Shown here piece by piece: positions 31,105-43,100 of a DNA stretch of 64,000 nt; within the stretch, counting starts at the first letter, position 1, and each line of letters opens with the position of its first letter. The translations under genes were made by a program, and so were the position numbers. The notes under the pieces are model-generated. The model was not told the DNA's origin and did not search any database. It was given only the letters and a program-made list of their open reading frames with translations. The stretch comes from Prosapia bicincta. Lineage: Eukaryota > Arthropoda > Insecta > Hemiptera > Cercopidae. The stretch spans positions 283,211,925 to 283,275,924 of the forward strand of contig JBAIZL010000001.1 of NCBI GenBank assembly GCA_036971475.1. Direction: 5' to 3'.

Positions 31105-32130
31105 ATCTGGAGTACATCTGTTCATTCTGCAGTCCATAAATTCGCAGTTCCGACGTTTCGCTAGAATCTCATCCAGCATTGACGAGGTGAACCCAACAAC
31201 AGTAAAAGAGTGAGTGAAGAGCGCAGATAACTCGGCTCCTATATATAGAGGAATGAAGCCACGCCCATTGACGTCAATATACACATTAACGTCAATCCAC
31301 ACACACACCTGATCCAAACAATTACTCACATTTCTTTGCATTTGTTCATCTTTCTGCTGATAAAATCTATCGATGACACACTTCCAGACTGCGGGCAAAT
31401 TCAAATTATCATCGTGTTAGGATTGGCAGACTCTTTAGGAGGCATGGTTTACGTTCCGTTTACAAACCTTACATCACCATCGACAAGGTTGTTGGTAACG
31501 CCAAAGATAAGATCTTCTTGGAAAACCATGGTGTTTACAGCGTTTCCTGTGGAGTTTGTAAGAAATCGTACATTGGCCAAATGAACAGACGTATCTCAGC
31601 TAGGCTTAAGGAGCACAAACTGGGCCTTAAAAAAAGCAGAAAACGTCGGCTCTGTACAGGCGCCACTGCAATACAGGGCATACCATTGATATCCAATCTT
31701 GCCAACAGATTGCTCAAGTGGAAAACTACAGGACTAGAATTATTCGTGAGGCTATCAAAATAGAGAAGCGAGAGAGTCTTAACAAACGCGATGATACTTT
31801 GAATTTGCCCGCAGTCTGGAAGTGTGTCTTCGATAGATTTTATCTGCAGAAAGGTGAACAAAGGCAAAGGAATGTGAGTAATTAATTGGATCAGGTGTGT
31901 GTGGATTGACGTCAATGTGTGGATTGACGTCAATGTGTGTATTGATGTCAATGGGCGTGGCTTCATTCCTCTATATATAGGAGCCGAGTTATCTGCACTC
32001 TTCACTTGCTCTTCTACTGTTGTTGGGTTCACCTCGTCAATGCTGGATGAAATTCTAGCGAAACGTTGGAACTGCGAATTTATGGACTGTAGAATGAACA
32101 GATGTACTCCAGATAGTAACTATTCATCAT
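31105..32130. mobile_element. Inverted PLE copy (a further subfamily)
   Basis: 31105-31405 (minus) and about 31800-32130 (plus) are inverted copies of one PLE tail: coding end (LNLPAVWKCV.DRFY), a TATATATAGGAGCCGAG block, and the terminal TTCTAGCGAAACGTTGGAAC. Between them, on the plus strand at 31405-31790, is the endonuclease region. The whole could form a long hairpin. It is flanked on both sides by TA runs. Confidence 0.8.
31518..31830 (+). pseudogene. PLE GIY-YIG endonuclease remnant (inverted copy)
   Basis: Plus-strand frame with HGVYSVSCGVCKKSYIGQMN, then RRISARLKEHKLGLKK, a clear GIY-YIG core with a CxxC pair. Upstream in another frame is YKPYITIDKVVGNAKDKIF-like linker. Frameshifts after 31630 lead to REARESLNKRDDTLNLPAVW and the end of the protein. 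Non-functional. Confidence 0.75.
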
Positions 32131-32139
32131 ATTTTTCCA

Positions 32140-32164
32140 TCCGTGAAGGAATATGTATCAGCAT

Positions 32165-32198
<34 letters not shown>

Positions 32199-32200
32199 GC
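32140..32200. repeat. (TACA)n/(TA)n microsatellite
   Basis: Short tandem repeat between two PLE terminal sequences. Confidence 0.85.
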
Positions 32201-32215
32201 ATTATTGTATTATTC

Positions 32216-32260
32216 ATTCCTGATGATGTTGGTACTGTTTATCAAAGAAAAGCTTTGAAT
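32216..32260 (+). ncRNA. Hammerhead ribozyme, all core residues conserved (family 4)
   Basis: ATTC (stem I), CTGATGA (32220-32226), T, then a stem II pairing TTGGTA (32229-32234) with TATCAA (32240-32245), A, GAA (32247-32249), AAGCTT (32250-32255), T (cleavage after 32256), GAAT pairing with ATTC. The core matches the hammerhead consensus. The short self-complementary AAGCTT means stem III would form best in a dimer, which is the usual case for PLE hammerheads. Followed by an AT-rich PLE tail up to about 32310. Confidence 0.7.
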
Positions 32261-32309
32261 ATAAATTAATAAATATTCTTGTATTTGAGTAACCTTAGTT
32301 GTTTTTTAT

Positions 32310-33690
32310 TATTAAACAAGATAACATATTATTAACAAGATATATTTATAAATCTTGTTCAAATTTTCAGTCATTAATAAAATACTTTTTATTTATTCAC
32401 TTTTTTATACATGTAGTAAATGCCACTTGATGTTGATAAAATTAGAAAAAATATTAATTCATCAATTAAATTTAATTAATTAATTTTGCTTTCTATTTCA
32501 CCACTTAATATTGTGAGTCTGTCATATTTAAGTACATATTTATATTAATTGTAATTATTTAATAAAAAGTAACTAAAATGAATTTTTTGTTGAGCTAAGT
32601 AGAGTGGAAAAAAGTATTGACTTATTGATTGAATTTTTTTATAATTTGACTTGTTTAGGAACAAATGTGATAGTCATTATTGTAGTTCAAGTGAGAATCC
32701 TGATGACAAAAAAACTTTTTTTTTCTGTTGACAAAAAAAATTAATTAATACTCTTTCTTTCTTTTAAATTTTTGATTTGTATAATAACTTTTAACTATAT
32801 CACACTCTGCAATATCTGCCAAAAGTGTTTTACAGCTCTCCTTAAAAAGTAACTTTTTGACTCTTACTCTCTTGAATATTTAGACTTCTCAGTTCCTGAC
32901 TTTATTAAAAACAATCAAAATACCATTAACTTTGTGTATTGTATGTGTAATTAAGGTAATTATATGATGTTTATTATAGATTGAATTTTTTTCCAATACA
33001 AGAAGTAAAAATGATTTTTGAAAAATCCTCTTTGAAACCCAGTCATTATTAGCAACATTTCATTTGAAATAAATGATATGTATTAGAAGAGAAAGGAGAC
33101 TGTATTAGAAGATAAAAAATGTTTGATATCAGATAAACTATTCCATATTCTTTTAAGTTGTTTAACAGTTTTAGTTAAATTGTTTAGGTATTAGTTGTTC
33201 ATAACTCTGTAATAAATTCTAATCTAGTGATCTAGTGATAAATAGGTGAATATGGATTTTTGAAATATCCATGAAGATACTAGATGTAAGGAAACATGAG
33301 CTTTTAATGTTCAAGAAATGAATTACAATTATTTAACTAATTAAAATTAATTATCAAAGGATCATACTTAAGCTAATATGGATATCTTTAATTTGGTTTA
33401 CAATTATATTTAATTACAATTTTGACTATAAGAATAAAAGTTAATATTAACTTTAAAATATCAAGTTTATAATTTAAAATATATATTTTTAATCAAATTA
33501 AAAAACAGAAAATATTTTAAATTGAAATAGAAACCTCAATATCAAAAATAACCTACACTCATTAATTCTTCATTTACCTACATATCTTTTATTCTAAATG
33601 ACTGTTTTAGGGCATTTGCTTTTACTAATTTTTTTTTTTGATAACTTTAAGGTGATCAGCCTGTATTACTATCACCTATGAAGGAGAGGA
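32310..33690. other. AT-rich intergenic DNA
   Basis: No gene, splice-supported exon or tandem repeat seen; long A/T tracts throughout. Confidence 0.5.
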
Positions 33691-33699
33691 AAGGATTAA

Positions 33700-34290
33700 C
33701 TTTATATCTTTACTTCTTCACACAGGCATCCAGCTTTAAGAGTAGCAGACAGCCTGATGTCCACGGTATATGATCCTCACCAGGCCCCAGTGCTTCTTGT
33801 TCATGAGAAAGTCTGTTGTCGCTTCAGCACTCAGGAAGTTCCTCATTTGTATGGAATATGTGCAGTCAAACAAAATGTTTATGCTTTCTTCATTTCCACA
33901 AAGTAACCAGATTGGAGAATTTGAAAGTTTAAATCTAAATAATTATTCATCTGTCACTAGATAACCAGATTGTGCTCGAACCACAAAAGGTGTCATCGAA
34001 CATGAAACTTCCCTGAATTTTTCCTCACTTAACAATTCAGGCTGAAATCAAAAAGGGTACGGCCTGTGGCCTCTTCTCTCCAAGGTTCAGTCCTTTTACA
34101 ATACATGAGTGGATACTTGGCTTGGGTACATATGGGATGCCGCTTTAGCTGTTTCACTGTCTCGCTCGTTTCCTTGTATTCCACAATACGCGGGTACCCA
34201 TTGAATAATTATATCCTTCCCCATGTCCTTCAGGTTGTTTGCAAATTTTCTTATTTCAGCAACATGAAAGGAGTAGTCTCATAGGAAATG
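33700..34290 (-). pseudogene. Non-LTR retrotransposon 3' remnant (RNase H and CCHC tail)
   Basis: The minus strand at 34265-34115 reads FANNLKDMGKDIIIQWVPAY then CGIQGNERDSETAKAAS, the last motif of a non-LTR RNase H domain (normally ..W.PAHCGI.GNE.AD.LAK). At 33950-33800 follows FKLSNSPIWLLCGNEESINI and LFDCTY, the C-terminal zinc knuckle region of Jockey-like ORF2. The catalytic Asp and one His are replaced. Frameshifts elsewhere; the rest of the element is absent. Confidence 0.7.
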
Positions 34291-34631
34291 ATTAAGCATA
34301 CAGGTATGATTAAGGCGAGGACAAAACCCTTCTGGTACAGGATATAGGGAGTAAGTATGGCATCATGTGTACAAGGTAATGTGCATGAAGTGGAAAGACT
34401 TACTCTTTATTGGATTGATTCGGAGGTATCTATTTGTGGAAAAGTTATATTTAAGAAGAAAGATAAGAAGAGCAGATGGACTTAGGAAAGCTTACAATGA
34501 TCTATTAATACTTGAAATAAGGGAAACTGTAGCATCCCTAAGTTATCTTACGTAGATCTACTCCTGAACTGGTGTAAAGTGGGGTTATAAATTACAAAAG
34601 CAGTAGCATTTTAGAATGCAAAAACACAAAA

Positions 34632-34866
34632 TAGTTGTTAAAATCTCACCAAAAATTAGTTTTTAATAAAGAAACACACTAGTTCACAACAAGCTAGTTT
34701 CAGCAACGAAGTTGCCTACCTCAGTGTTTGGCTACTACTAACCCAGAGTTTGGTTAGTAGTAGTCAAGAACTGGGGATAGCGAAACCGTCTCCGAAACTA
34801 GTCTGTTGTGAACTAGTGTGTTTATTTATTAAAAACTAATTTTCGGTGAGATTTTAAGTCAACTAT
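34632..34866. mobile_element. Foldback element with hammerhead-like arms (family 6)
   Basis: ~75-bp inverted arms (AATTAGTTTTTAATAAA, AACACACTAGTTCACAAC) enclose about 80 bp. Each arm carries a copy of a hammerhead-like motif, in opposite orientation. A decayed relative lies at 19690-19800 (CGAAACTAGT, CTAGTTTATTAATA). No coding sequence. Confidence 0.78.
34690..34728 (-). ncRNA. Hammerhead-like motif (family 6)
   Basis: Minus strand: AACA (stem I), CTGAGGT (last core A is T), A, GGCAAC-TTC-GTTGC (stem II, five to six pairs), T, GAA, ACTAGC, T, TGTT (stem I partner). The inverse arm near 34771 has CTGGGGA and CCGAAACTAGTC. Geometry fits; both cores carry a substitution. Confidence 0.5.
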
Positions 34867-34978
34867 TTTGACTTTTACCTTTGTGAATATTTCTCACTAG
34901 CTAAGCTCTAATTAACTAAATAAGTAGCATTTTAGGTTGTAATAAAAGGTCTTAACCATATCCTTTCCTATATCATCT

Positions 34979-35231
<253 letters not shown>

Positions 35232-35234
35232 TTC

Positions 35235-37590
35235 TCTTATTTATTTAACTTAATTTATACAAAAACACTATAGATTTTTAATACATATATTTTAAAATCT
35301 ATAATACAAATCTGTTTAAGTTGATAATCAAATTTTAAAGTTTTAGTATACAAATTGTAATTAATTTTGAATAGAACTTTCTCATAATTTATATAAATCT
35401 AAACAATTAAATTAAATTACAGACTGAATAATATTAACCTACCTGTGCGAAGGTGGATCTTGTAATATAAAGCCTATATAACAAGGCTTCCAAAACAAGG
35501 TCTAACCTGTCACCTACTGTCATTCACTCTGTTTGTTTAATGTATAGAAAAGTTGATAATGCCTTTGAGTTTTCTACATATGACAAACAATGATAATTTA
35601 GTGCTCTTCCTATATTTCAAGTACACCAATTATATTTAGAAGTAAAAAGAGTCAATTTATTCTATTATACAATAATGCAGTGTAATATTTCATTTTTATA
35701 ATTAAAAAAAAATTTTAAAGGCATAAAATAGACGCTTTTTGTTACAGAACAAAAATTCGCACCTTTATTTGTTAATTTTATTTATTGGTTTGTTTAAAGT
35801 TATATTTATTTATATGAATATAATTTTGAAATTTAGTCAGTTGGAATAGTGGTTTGTTTTAATGTTCACTAGGTTTTGATTCTTCTTATTTATAAGAAAC
35901 CTGTTTTTTATACTAGAAATACCAAGGAACTTGAAAACCCAGTTTTAAAAACTAAAATATAAACACCCAATTCAAAATAATTAATTTTAAATATTATAAA
36001 TAAACAATATAGAAAATTAAAGATTTTACATTAAAAAACTATTATTTCTACTTCAAAGTTCAAGCTGTTTTAAAACAAATAGTTATCTTTAAAAATGGAG
36101 TTTAAATAATTTAACTGCATAATCATTTTCAGTGTTTTGCACATATTTTTCAATTGACTTTTGTATAGGTAATAAATCAACTTATCTATGTCTGTCTTTT
36201 AGCATATGGTTTACATCAACTGAGTAATAGCTCGACCTGCACTGAATGAGAACTTGACCTTTGCTGTATTGTTATTTTATGAAATTTCTATTCTAGACAG
36301 CCCCATTTTAATTGATTCTTATCTGATTACATGGAATTGAGGTTCTTAAAAATTATATACTCATTGTCTACAGAAGTAATAGCCTACATTGTTTTATACC
36401 ACTTGCCCTTAACCATTTCCCCTTTGCCAGTTTCTCTCACACCTGCATTTTCACTTTGCTTTTGCAAGATTTTAATAAAATAGCACAATGTTATCATTGA
36501 GTGAATATTTAGTTTGTTATATCAGTTTGCAAAGTACTACCAACATGTACATCCAACTTATTAAATTGGAAGCTTATTTTAAGGAAAAATACAAGAAAGG
36601 TAAAAAATGGTCATCCAGGGACCACAACATAAGATCAGTCTCTGCAATGAAGGAGCAATTTGAATCTTCTTGGATAGCCTATCGCAGAAGATTAGTAAGA
36701 TAAATCTAATTTAAAATTTTCATCACATATTTTTATAAATGTTGAAATCTTATAAAATAAATAATTGTACAAAATAAAATTATTACATGTTTGATTTATA
36801 AAATATTGAATTAAATTTTGTTTAAATACTTTATTTCTAAGTTGTATCAATTTAGAGAGACATATTATATATTAAAAACATATACTATATAATAATATGA
36901 TATTATTAATAAATACTATATAATATATATATTAAATATTACATAAATATACAACTTTGGTTTATACATGAATATATTATATTCATACTCATAACTGAAT
37001 TTTTGTTTCTAAATAAAAATTGTATTTGATTTAGGATTTGAATAGATTTAGAAAAAGGTCTTATTAACTTGAAATTAACTTGAAATACTTTTATAAAATT
37101 TTGGATGTGTAAATAGGGTCATGATATTTTGGAGAATAATATTAGTATGAAATATTTTTGAAGGCTTCAAATACCTAAAAAAATAAATAATAAAAATGGT
37201 TTTAAGATTTCACTTTAGGTTAAAATTAATGTGTTTTGAATAACTTACTTTGAAGCTAAATAAATTTCAAAAAATTATTGATTTATTATAGAAGTAAGTA
37301 TTATTAAAATGAAACTAGTAAAATTTGTTTTGCTGTCAAAATGTTAATGATTTAATAATTTTTTAATTGTTTTTTTGTCAAATTCAGACTATCTAAAGTA
37401 AATTAGCTTTTTGAATATACATTATAATTTATAAAATAATAATATAGTTTCAATAACTTTAAAATTATTTGTTTTAAAAATGTATGAAAATGAAAGCATT
37501 TATGGCTAAATAGAGATAATTCAATAATTATCTCATCAAAAATATGTTAAAATAATATATTTAAAAATATGATTTAATTGCCGGATCAAG
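35235..37590. other. AT-rich DNA; one weak exon-like ORF at 36488-36703
   Basis: No supported gene. A 71-codon frame at 36488-36703 (KLEAYFKEKYKKGKKWSSRD) is basic and ends at a possible donor (ATTA|GTAAGA), but lacks a clear acceptor or known relatives; it could be an exon or chance. Confidence 0.35.
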
Positions 37591-38515
37591 TTGGGTGTAT
37601 ATATACATTTTAACATTAGTCTTATGGAAGGCTGTACACTGAACCATCCTAAGCCTCTGGTGCGGAGCCCTGTTGATGGTTTTACACCAAACCTCACACG
37701 AACCATCCTGGGAATATGAAAAACAATCCTTCCAAATTTCATTAACTTCTGTTCAGCAGTTTAAGTGTACATGAGACATTATATACACAAATGTATACAT
37801 ACATTGGTTTTTGAACAATCCCAAACCTGTGGGATGGAGCCATGTGGATGGATCTACTCCAAACTTCACAAGCACCATCCTGGGAGTATGTTAAACATTT
37901 TAAATTCCATCAAATTCTGTATAGTGGTTAAGGCGTCCATGGGATATATACATCAGTTTTTTGAACCATACTAAGCCTCTGGGGAGGAGCCCTGTGGACG
38001 GATCTGCACCAAACTTCACAGGAACCATCCTGGAAATATGTTAACAATCTCTCCGAAATTCATTATCTTATGTTCAACGGTTTATACATACACATAAATA
38101 TATACATACATCAGATTTTCAACCATCCTAAGCCTCTAGGCCGGAGCCCTGTAGATGTACCTACACCAAACTTCACAAAAACCATCCTGAAAATATGTTA
38201 AACAATCTCTCCAAATATCATTAAAATAATCAATGGTCTAGGCGTTTATAAGATACATACTTACATCGGTTTTTGAACCATCCTAAGCATCTGGAGCGGA
38301 GCCCTGTTAACGGATCTACATCAAACCTCGAACAAACCACCCTGGGAATATGTCAAACAATCCCTCTAAATTTCATTAACTTCTGTTCAGCTGTTTAGGC
38401 GTCCATAAGTTACATACATCAGTTTTTGAACCATCTTAAGCCTCTGGGGCGGAGCCCTGTGGATGGATCCTGAACCAAACCTCACATGAAGCGTCCTGGG
38501 AATATGTTAAATAAA
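37590..38515 (+). repeat. ~155-bp tandem repeat, about six copies
   Basis: Landmarks AACCATCCTAAGCCTCTGG occur near 37639, 37815, 37966, 38120, 38276 and 38430, spacing mostly 151-156 bp. Each unit also has GGAGCCCTGT.GATGGATCTACAC, CATCCTGGGAATATGTTAA and TTCATTAACTTCTGTTCAGC. Copies are 75-90% alike by eye. Coding potential is not conserved. Confidence 0.85.
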
Positions 38516-39515
38516 ATCCATGTTGTGTTGGTCCTCTCCGTTTTTTAGCCTGAAGTTGTTGCTCTATATTGATGATGCCAGGACGGCCACGTTTTGATGT
38601 TATGCAGCTTCCGAAATTACAAAGTGTATATGCTAATTCACTTCGAAAGACAGGCATTGTCATTAATTGTTTTTTTCTACACCTTTTTCTATGTTCACTC
38701 TTTTATAGAGAAGCCATGCATTTATCACCGCCATATCTATCATGTGATATACTACTCTCAAATACCACTTTCGACTTTTGACGCGTATATGACATCGTCC
38801 CACATAAGCATCCATATTGTCAACTCAACCCATACAAGCATTGTATTCTTTGACAATGTTTGGACATGGAATTTCAATTCTTTTCTTTAATTTTCTATCA
38901 TACCTTTCAATTTTTCCTACTGGTTGAACTCGCACCTAATTCAAAACCATCATCAGAGTTGTAACCATTTTCAATAAATTCATTTAAATATTCCTCTAGC
39001 TCATTATCAGTTAAATGTTTACTATTAAAATGTTTCCTATACATGATTTTTTAAACGAAATATAATTCTCAAAATTAACTAGGTTTATACTTGATAGGTT
39101 ATGTTTGTCAGTCTTAGGTATCTCTACTGCATGGTGTTGTATAAATGCAACAAATGTTTGGAGCACTTTTAAAAAACTATGCTTTATATTTTAAGTAAAT
39201 AAAAACATACACTAGTTCACTAAACACTACTGTAACTATTCATTATTGTTTTAAACCACTAAACCTACAAAAAACTATAAAATAAACACTTGTACTTGAC
39301 AGCAAATACGGTAAACATTCAAAGACTAGTCACCTGAGAAACACATGGTAGAAATAATACACTAGTGCTACCAAGCAGCCATTGTATTAACTAAGTGTTA
39401 CATAGTATGTTGCTGAAATACTACACTATGCAGTAGAATCCCTAAAGTTCATTCATATTGATTGGAAAGCAAAAATACGGTTTGTTGTATTTCTGCAACA
39501 GTATGCACTTAAGGG
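38515..39515 (-). mobile_element. piggyBac deletion derivative, one end preserved
   Basis: The right end (inverted) is CCCTTAAGTGCATACTG after TTAA (39516-39519). The minus strand carries an N-terminal piece (MYRKHFNSKHLTDNELEEYL, near 39045-38980) and a C-terminal piece (TMPVFRSELAYTLCNFGS, then TSKRGRPGI, 38663-38540), the part preceding the terminal Cys finger. The DDD core is missing. The left end is not found; the element runs into the 155-bp tandem repeat. Confidence 0.72.
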
Positions 39516-39669
39516 TTAAATTTCTAGTTGTCAACAAGTCACTAATGGTGTCCTTTACTTTTCTTTTTTTTCAAAAAATAAATTACCGACATGTATTAAA
39601 TATAAATAACAATTAGGGGTGTCGCTAAGAGTAAAACTGGGAAGTAATCAAGACCTTTGACTTACGGTG

Positions 39670-39995
39670 TTAATCATTTTGTTCATAATTCACTGGTGCA
39701 GGATCCTTCTCCATGTAGTGTACGGGTACTTCAGCAGCGGGTACATGGACAGAAGTATGCTGCACCGGCGGAGGGGCCGGGTGGTTGGGACGGTCCGATA
39801 TTCTTCACTACGGGATTAAATCCATTGTGGGCATCGGCTGTGTATTCGACAATACGAATGAAACCGTCAGTTTCAACAAGACTGTAGAAGCCTTTGACGA
39901 AATTGCCATCGCGTTCTTCGTATTGTTGTTTGATGAGTCCTGTATGAGGGCCATGGACTTAATAGTTGAAGGCGTACTTGGTGTAAGACCGGAAA
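39670..39995 (-). pseudogene. RR-type cuticle protein pseudogene fragment
   Basis: The minus strand encodes the chitin-binding Rebers-Riddiford region: TKYAFNY, a TAA stop, [50 protein letters not shown] +1 shift near 39755 leads to [16 protein letters not shown] and a TAA at 39670-39672. Intact homologues would have a residue at the stop (NY.VHGPHTG). With one nonsense codon and one frameshift it is probably a pseudogene, though both could be sequencing errors because the rest is very well preserved. No upstream exon with signal peptide was located. Confidence 0.8.
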
Positions 39996-40139
39996 AGTAA
40001 AATAATAAAACATTAATTTCATAGAATACTAAACTTTTTAGCTGAGGAAGGAGGTTTAAACAGGAAAGAATATAGGCGTTACTGAGGGAAAGAGAAAAAA
40101 GCATTGTAGTAGGATTACTGATAAAACTATTGAGGTAAC

Positions 40140-43100
40140 TTTCAAAACGTGTACGAGTACTGCTTGGAATGAGGAAAGAGTTTTGATCTTTCGGCCAGGA
40201 AAAAGAGTTGGGAACTGTTAAAAACTTCTATGATAATGACGGAATAGATTGGAAATATTTCTGAAAAAGGGTAACTGAGAAAACAATGAAGGTAAAAATT
40301 TCACAACCTGTACGAATACTTTTTGGAATGAGGAAAGACTCTTGAACCTTTTGTCAGGAAAAAGTTGGATACTGTCGGAAAAGATTGAAAGGAATTTTTA
40401 AGTAGGATAACTGAAAAAACAACGGAGGTAAAAGCTTTCACAAAGTGTACGAGTACTCCTTGGAATGAGAAAACACTTTCGAATTTTCTGCCAGGAAAAA
40501 AAGTTGGAAACTACAGTATTAACAATTTCGGTAATACTGACGGAATATATTGAAGAGATTTTTGAAGTAAGATTATTGAGAAAACAATGGAGATAAAGAG
40601 TGGGAAACAGTGAACAACTTTGGTGATAATGACGGAATATATTGAAGAACGTTTTGAAGTAGGATTACTGTGAAAACATGGAGGTAAAGTGTTGGAAACA
40701 GTGAACAACTTTGGTGTTATTGACGGAATGTATTGAAGAACGTTTTGAAGTAGGATTACTGAGAAAAAAATGGAGATAAAGACAGGGAAACAGTGAACAA
40801 CTTTGGTGATTCTGACGGAATATATTGAAGAACGTTTTGAAGTAGGATTATTGAGAAAACAATGGAGATAAAGAGAGGGAAACAGTGAAAAACTTTGGTG
40901 ATTCTGACGGAATATATTGAAGAACGTTTTGAAGTAGGATTATTGAGAAAACAATGGAGATAAAGAGAGGGAAACAGTGAACAACTTTGGTGTTATTGAC
41001 GGAATGTATTGAAGAACGTTTTGAAGTAGGATTACTGAGAAAAAAATGGAGATAAAGAGAGGGAAACAGTGAACAACTTTGGTGATATTGACGGAATATA
41101 TTGAAGAACGTTTTGAAGTAGGATTATTGAGAAAACAATGGAGATAAAGAGAGGGAAACAGTGAAAAACTTTGGTGATTCTGACGGAATATATTGAAGAA
41201 CGTTTTGAAGTAGGATTATTGAGAAAACAATGGAGATAAAGAGAGGGAAACAGTGAACAACTTTGGTGTTATTGACGGAATGTATTGAAGAACGTTTTGA
41301 AGTAGGATTACTGAGAAAAAAATGGAGATAAAGAGAGGGAAACAGTGAACAACTTTGGTGATATTGACGGAATATATTGAAGAACGTTTTGAAGTAGGAT
41401 TATTGAGAAAACAATGGAGATAAAGAGTGGGAAACAGTGAACAACTTTGGTGATACTGAGGGAATATATTGAAGAACGTTTTGAAGTAGGATTATTGAGA
41501 AAACAATGGAGATAAAGAGTGGGAAACAGTGAACAACTTTGGTGTTATTGACGGCATATATTGAAGAACGTTTTGAAGTAGGATTACTGAGAAAACAATG
41601 GAGATAAAGAGTGGGAAACAGTGAACAACTTTGGTGATACTAAGGGAATGTATTGAAGAACGTTTTGATGTAGGATTACTGAGAAAACAATGGAGATAAA
41701 GAGAGGGAAACAGTGAACAACTTTGGTGATTCTGACGGAATATATTGAAGAACGTTTTGAAGTAGGATTACTGAGAAAACAATGGAGATAAAGAGTGGGA
41801 AATAGTGAACAACTTTGGTGATACTGAGGGAATGTATTGAAGAACGTTTTGATGTAGGATTACTGAGAAAACAATGGAGATAAAGAGAGGGAAACAGTGA
41901 ACAACTTTGGTGTTATTGACGGCATATATTGAAGAACGTTTTGAAGTAGGATTACTGAGAAAACAATGGAGATAAAGAGTGGGAAACAGTGAACAACTTT
42001 GGTGATACTGAGGGAATGTATTGAAGAACGTTTTGAAGTAGGATTATTGAGAAAACAATGGAGATAAAGAGTGGGAAACAGTGAACAACTTTGGTGTTAT
42101 TGACGGCATATATTGAAGAACGTTTTGAAGTAGGATTACTGAGAAAACAATGGAGATAAAGAGTGGGAAACAGTGAACAACTTTGGTGATACTGAGGGAA
42201 TGTATTGAAGAACGTTTTGATGTAGGATTATTGAGAAAACAATGGAGATAAAGAGTGGGAAACAGTGAACAACTTTGGTGTTATTGACGGCATATATTGA
42301 AGAACGTTTTGAAGTAGGATTACTGAGAAAACAATGGAGATAAAGAGTGGGAAACAGTGAACAACTTTGGTGATACTGAGGGAATGTATTGAAGAACGTT
42401 TTGAAGTAGGATTATTGAGAAAACAATGGAGATAAAGAGTGGGAAACAGTGAACAACTTTGGTGTTATTGACGGCATATATTGAAGAACGTTTTGAAGTA
42501 GGATTACTGAGAAAACAATGGAGATAAAGAGTGGGAAACAGTGAACAACTTTGGTGATACTGAGGGAATGTATTGAAGAACGTTTTGATGTAGGATTACT
42601 GAGAAAACAATGGAGATAAAGAGAGGGAAACAGTGAACAACTTTGGTGATTCTGACGGAATATATTGAAGAACGTTTTGAAGTAGGATTACTGAGAAAAC
42701 AATGGAGATAAAGAGTGGGAAACAGTGAACAACATTGGTGTTATTGACGGAATATATTGAAGAGATTTTTGAAGTAGGATTACTGAGAAAACAATGGAGA
42801 TAAAGAGAGGGAAACAGTGAAAAACTTTGGTGATACTGACGGAATATATTGAAGAACGTTTTGAAGTAGGATTACTGAGAAAACAATGGAGATAAAGAGT
42901 GGGAAACAGTGAACAACATTGGTGTTATTGACGGAATATATTGAAGAACGTTTTGAAGTAGGATTACTGAGAAAACAATGGAGATAAAGAGTGGGAAACA
43001 GTGAACAACTTTGGTGTTATTGACGGAATTAATTGAAGAACATTTTGAAGTAGAATTACTGAGAAAACAATGGAGATAAAGAGTGGGAAACAGTGAACAA

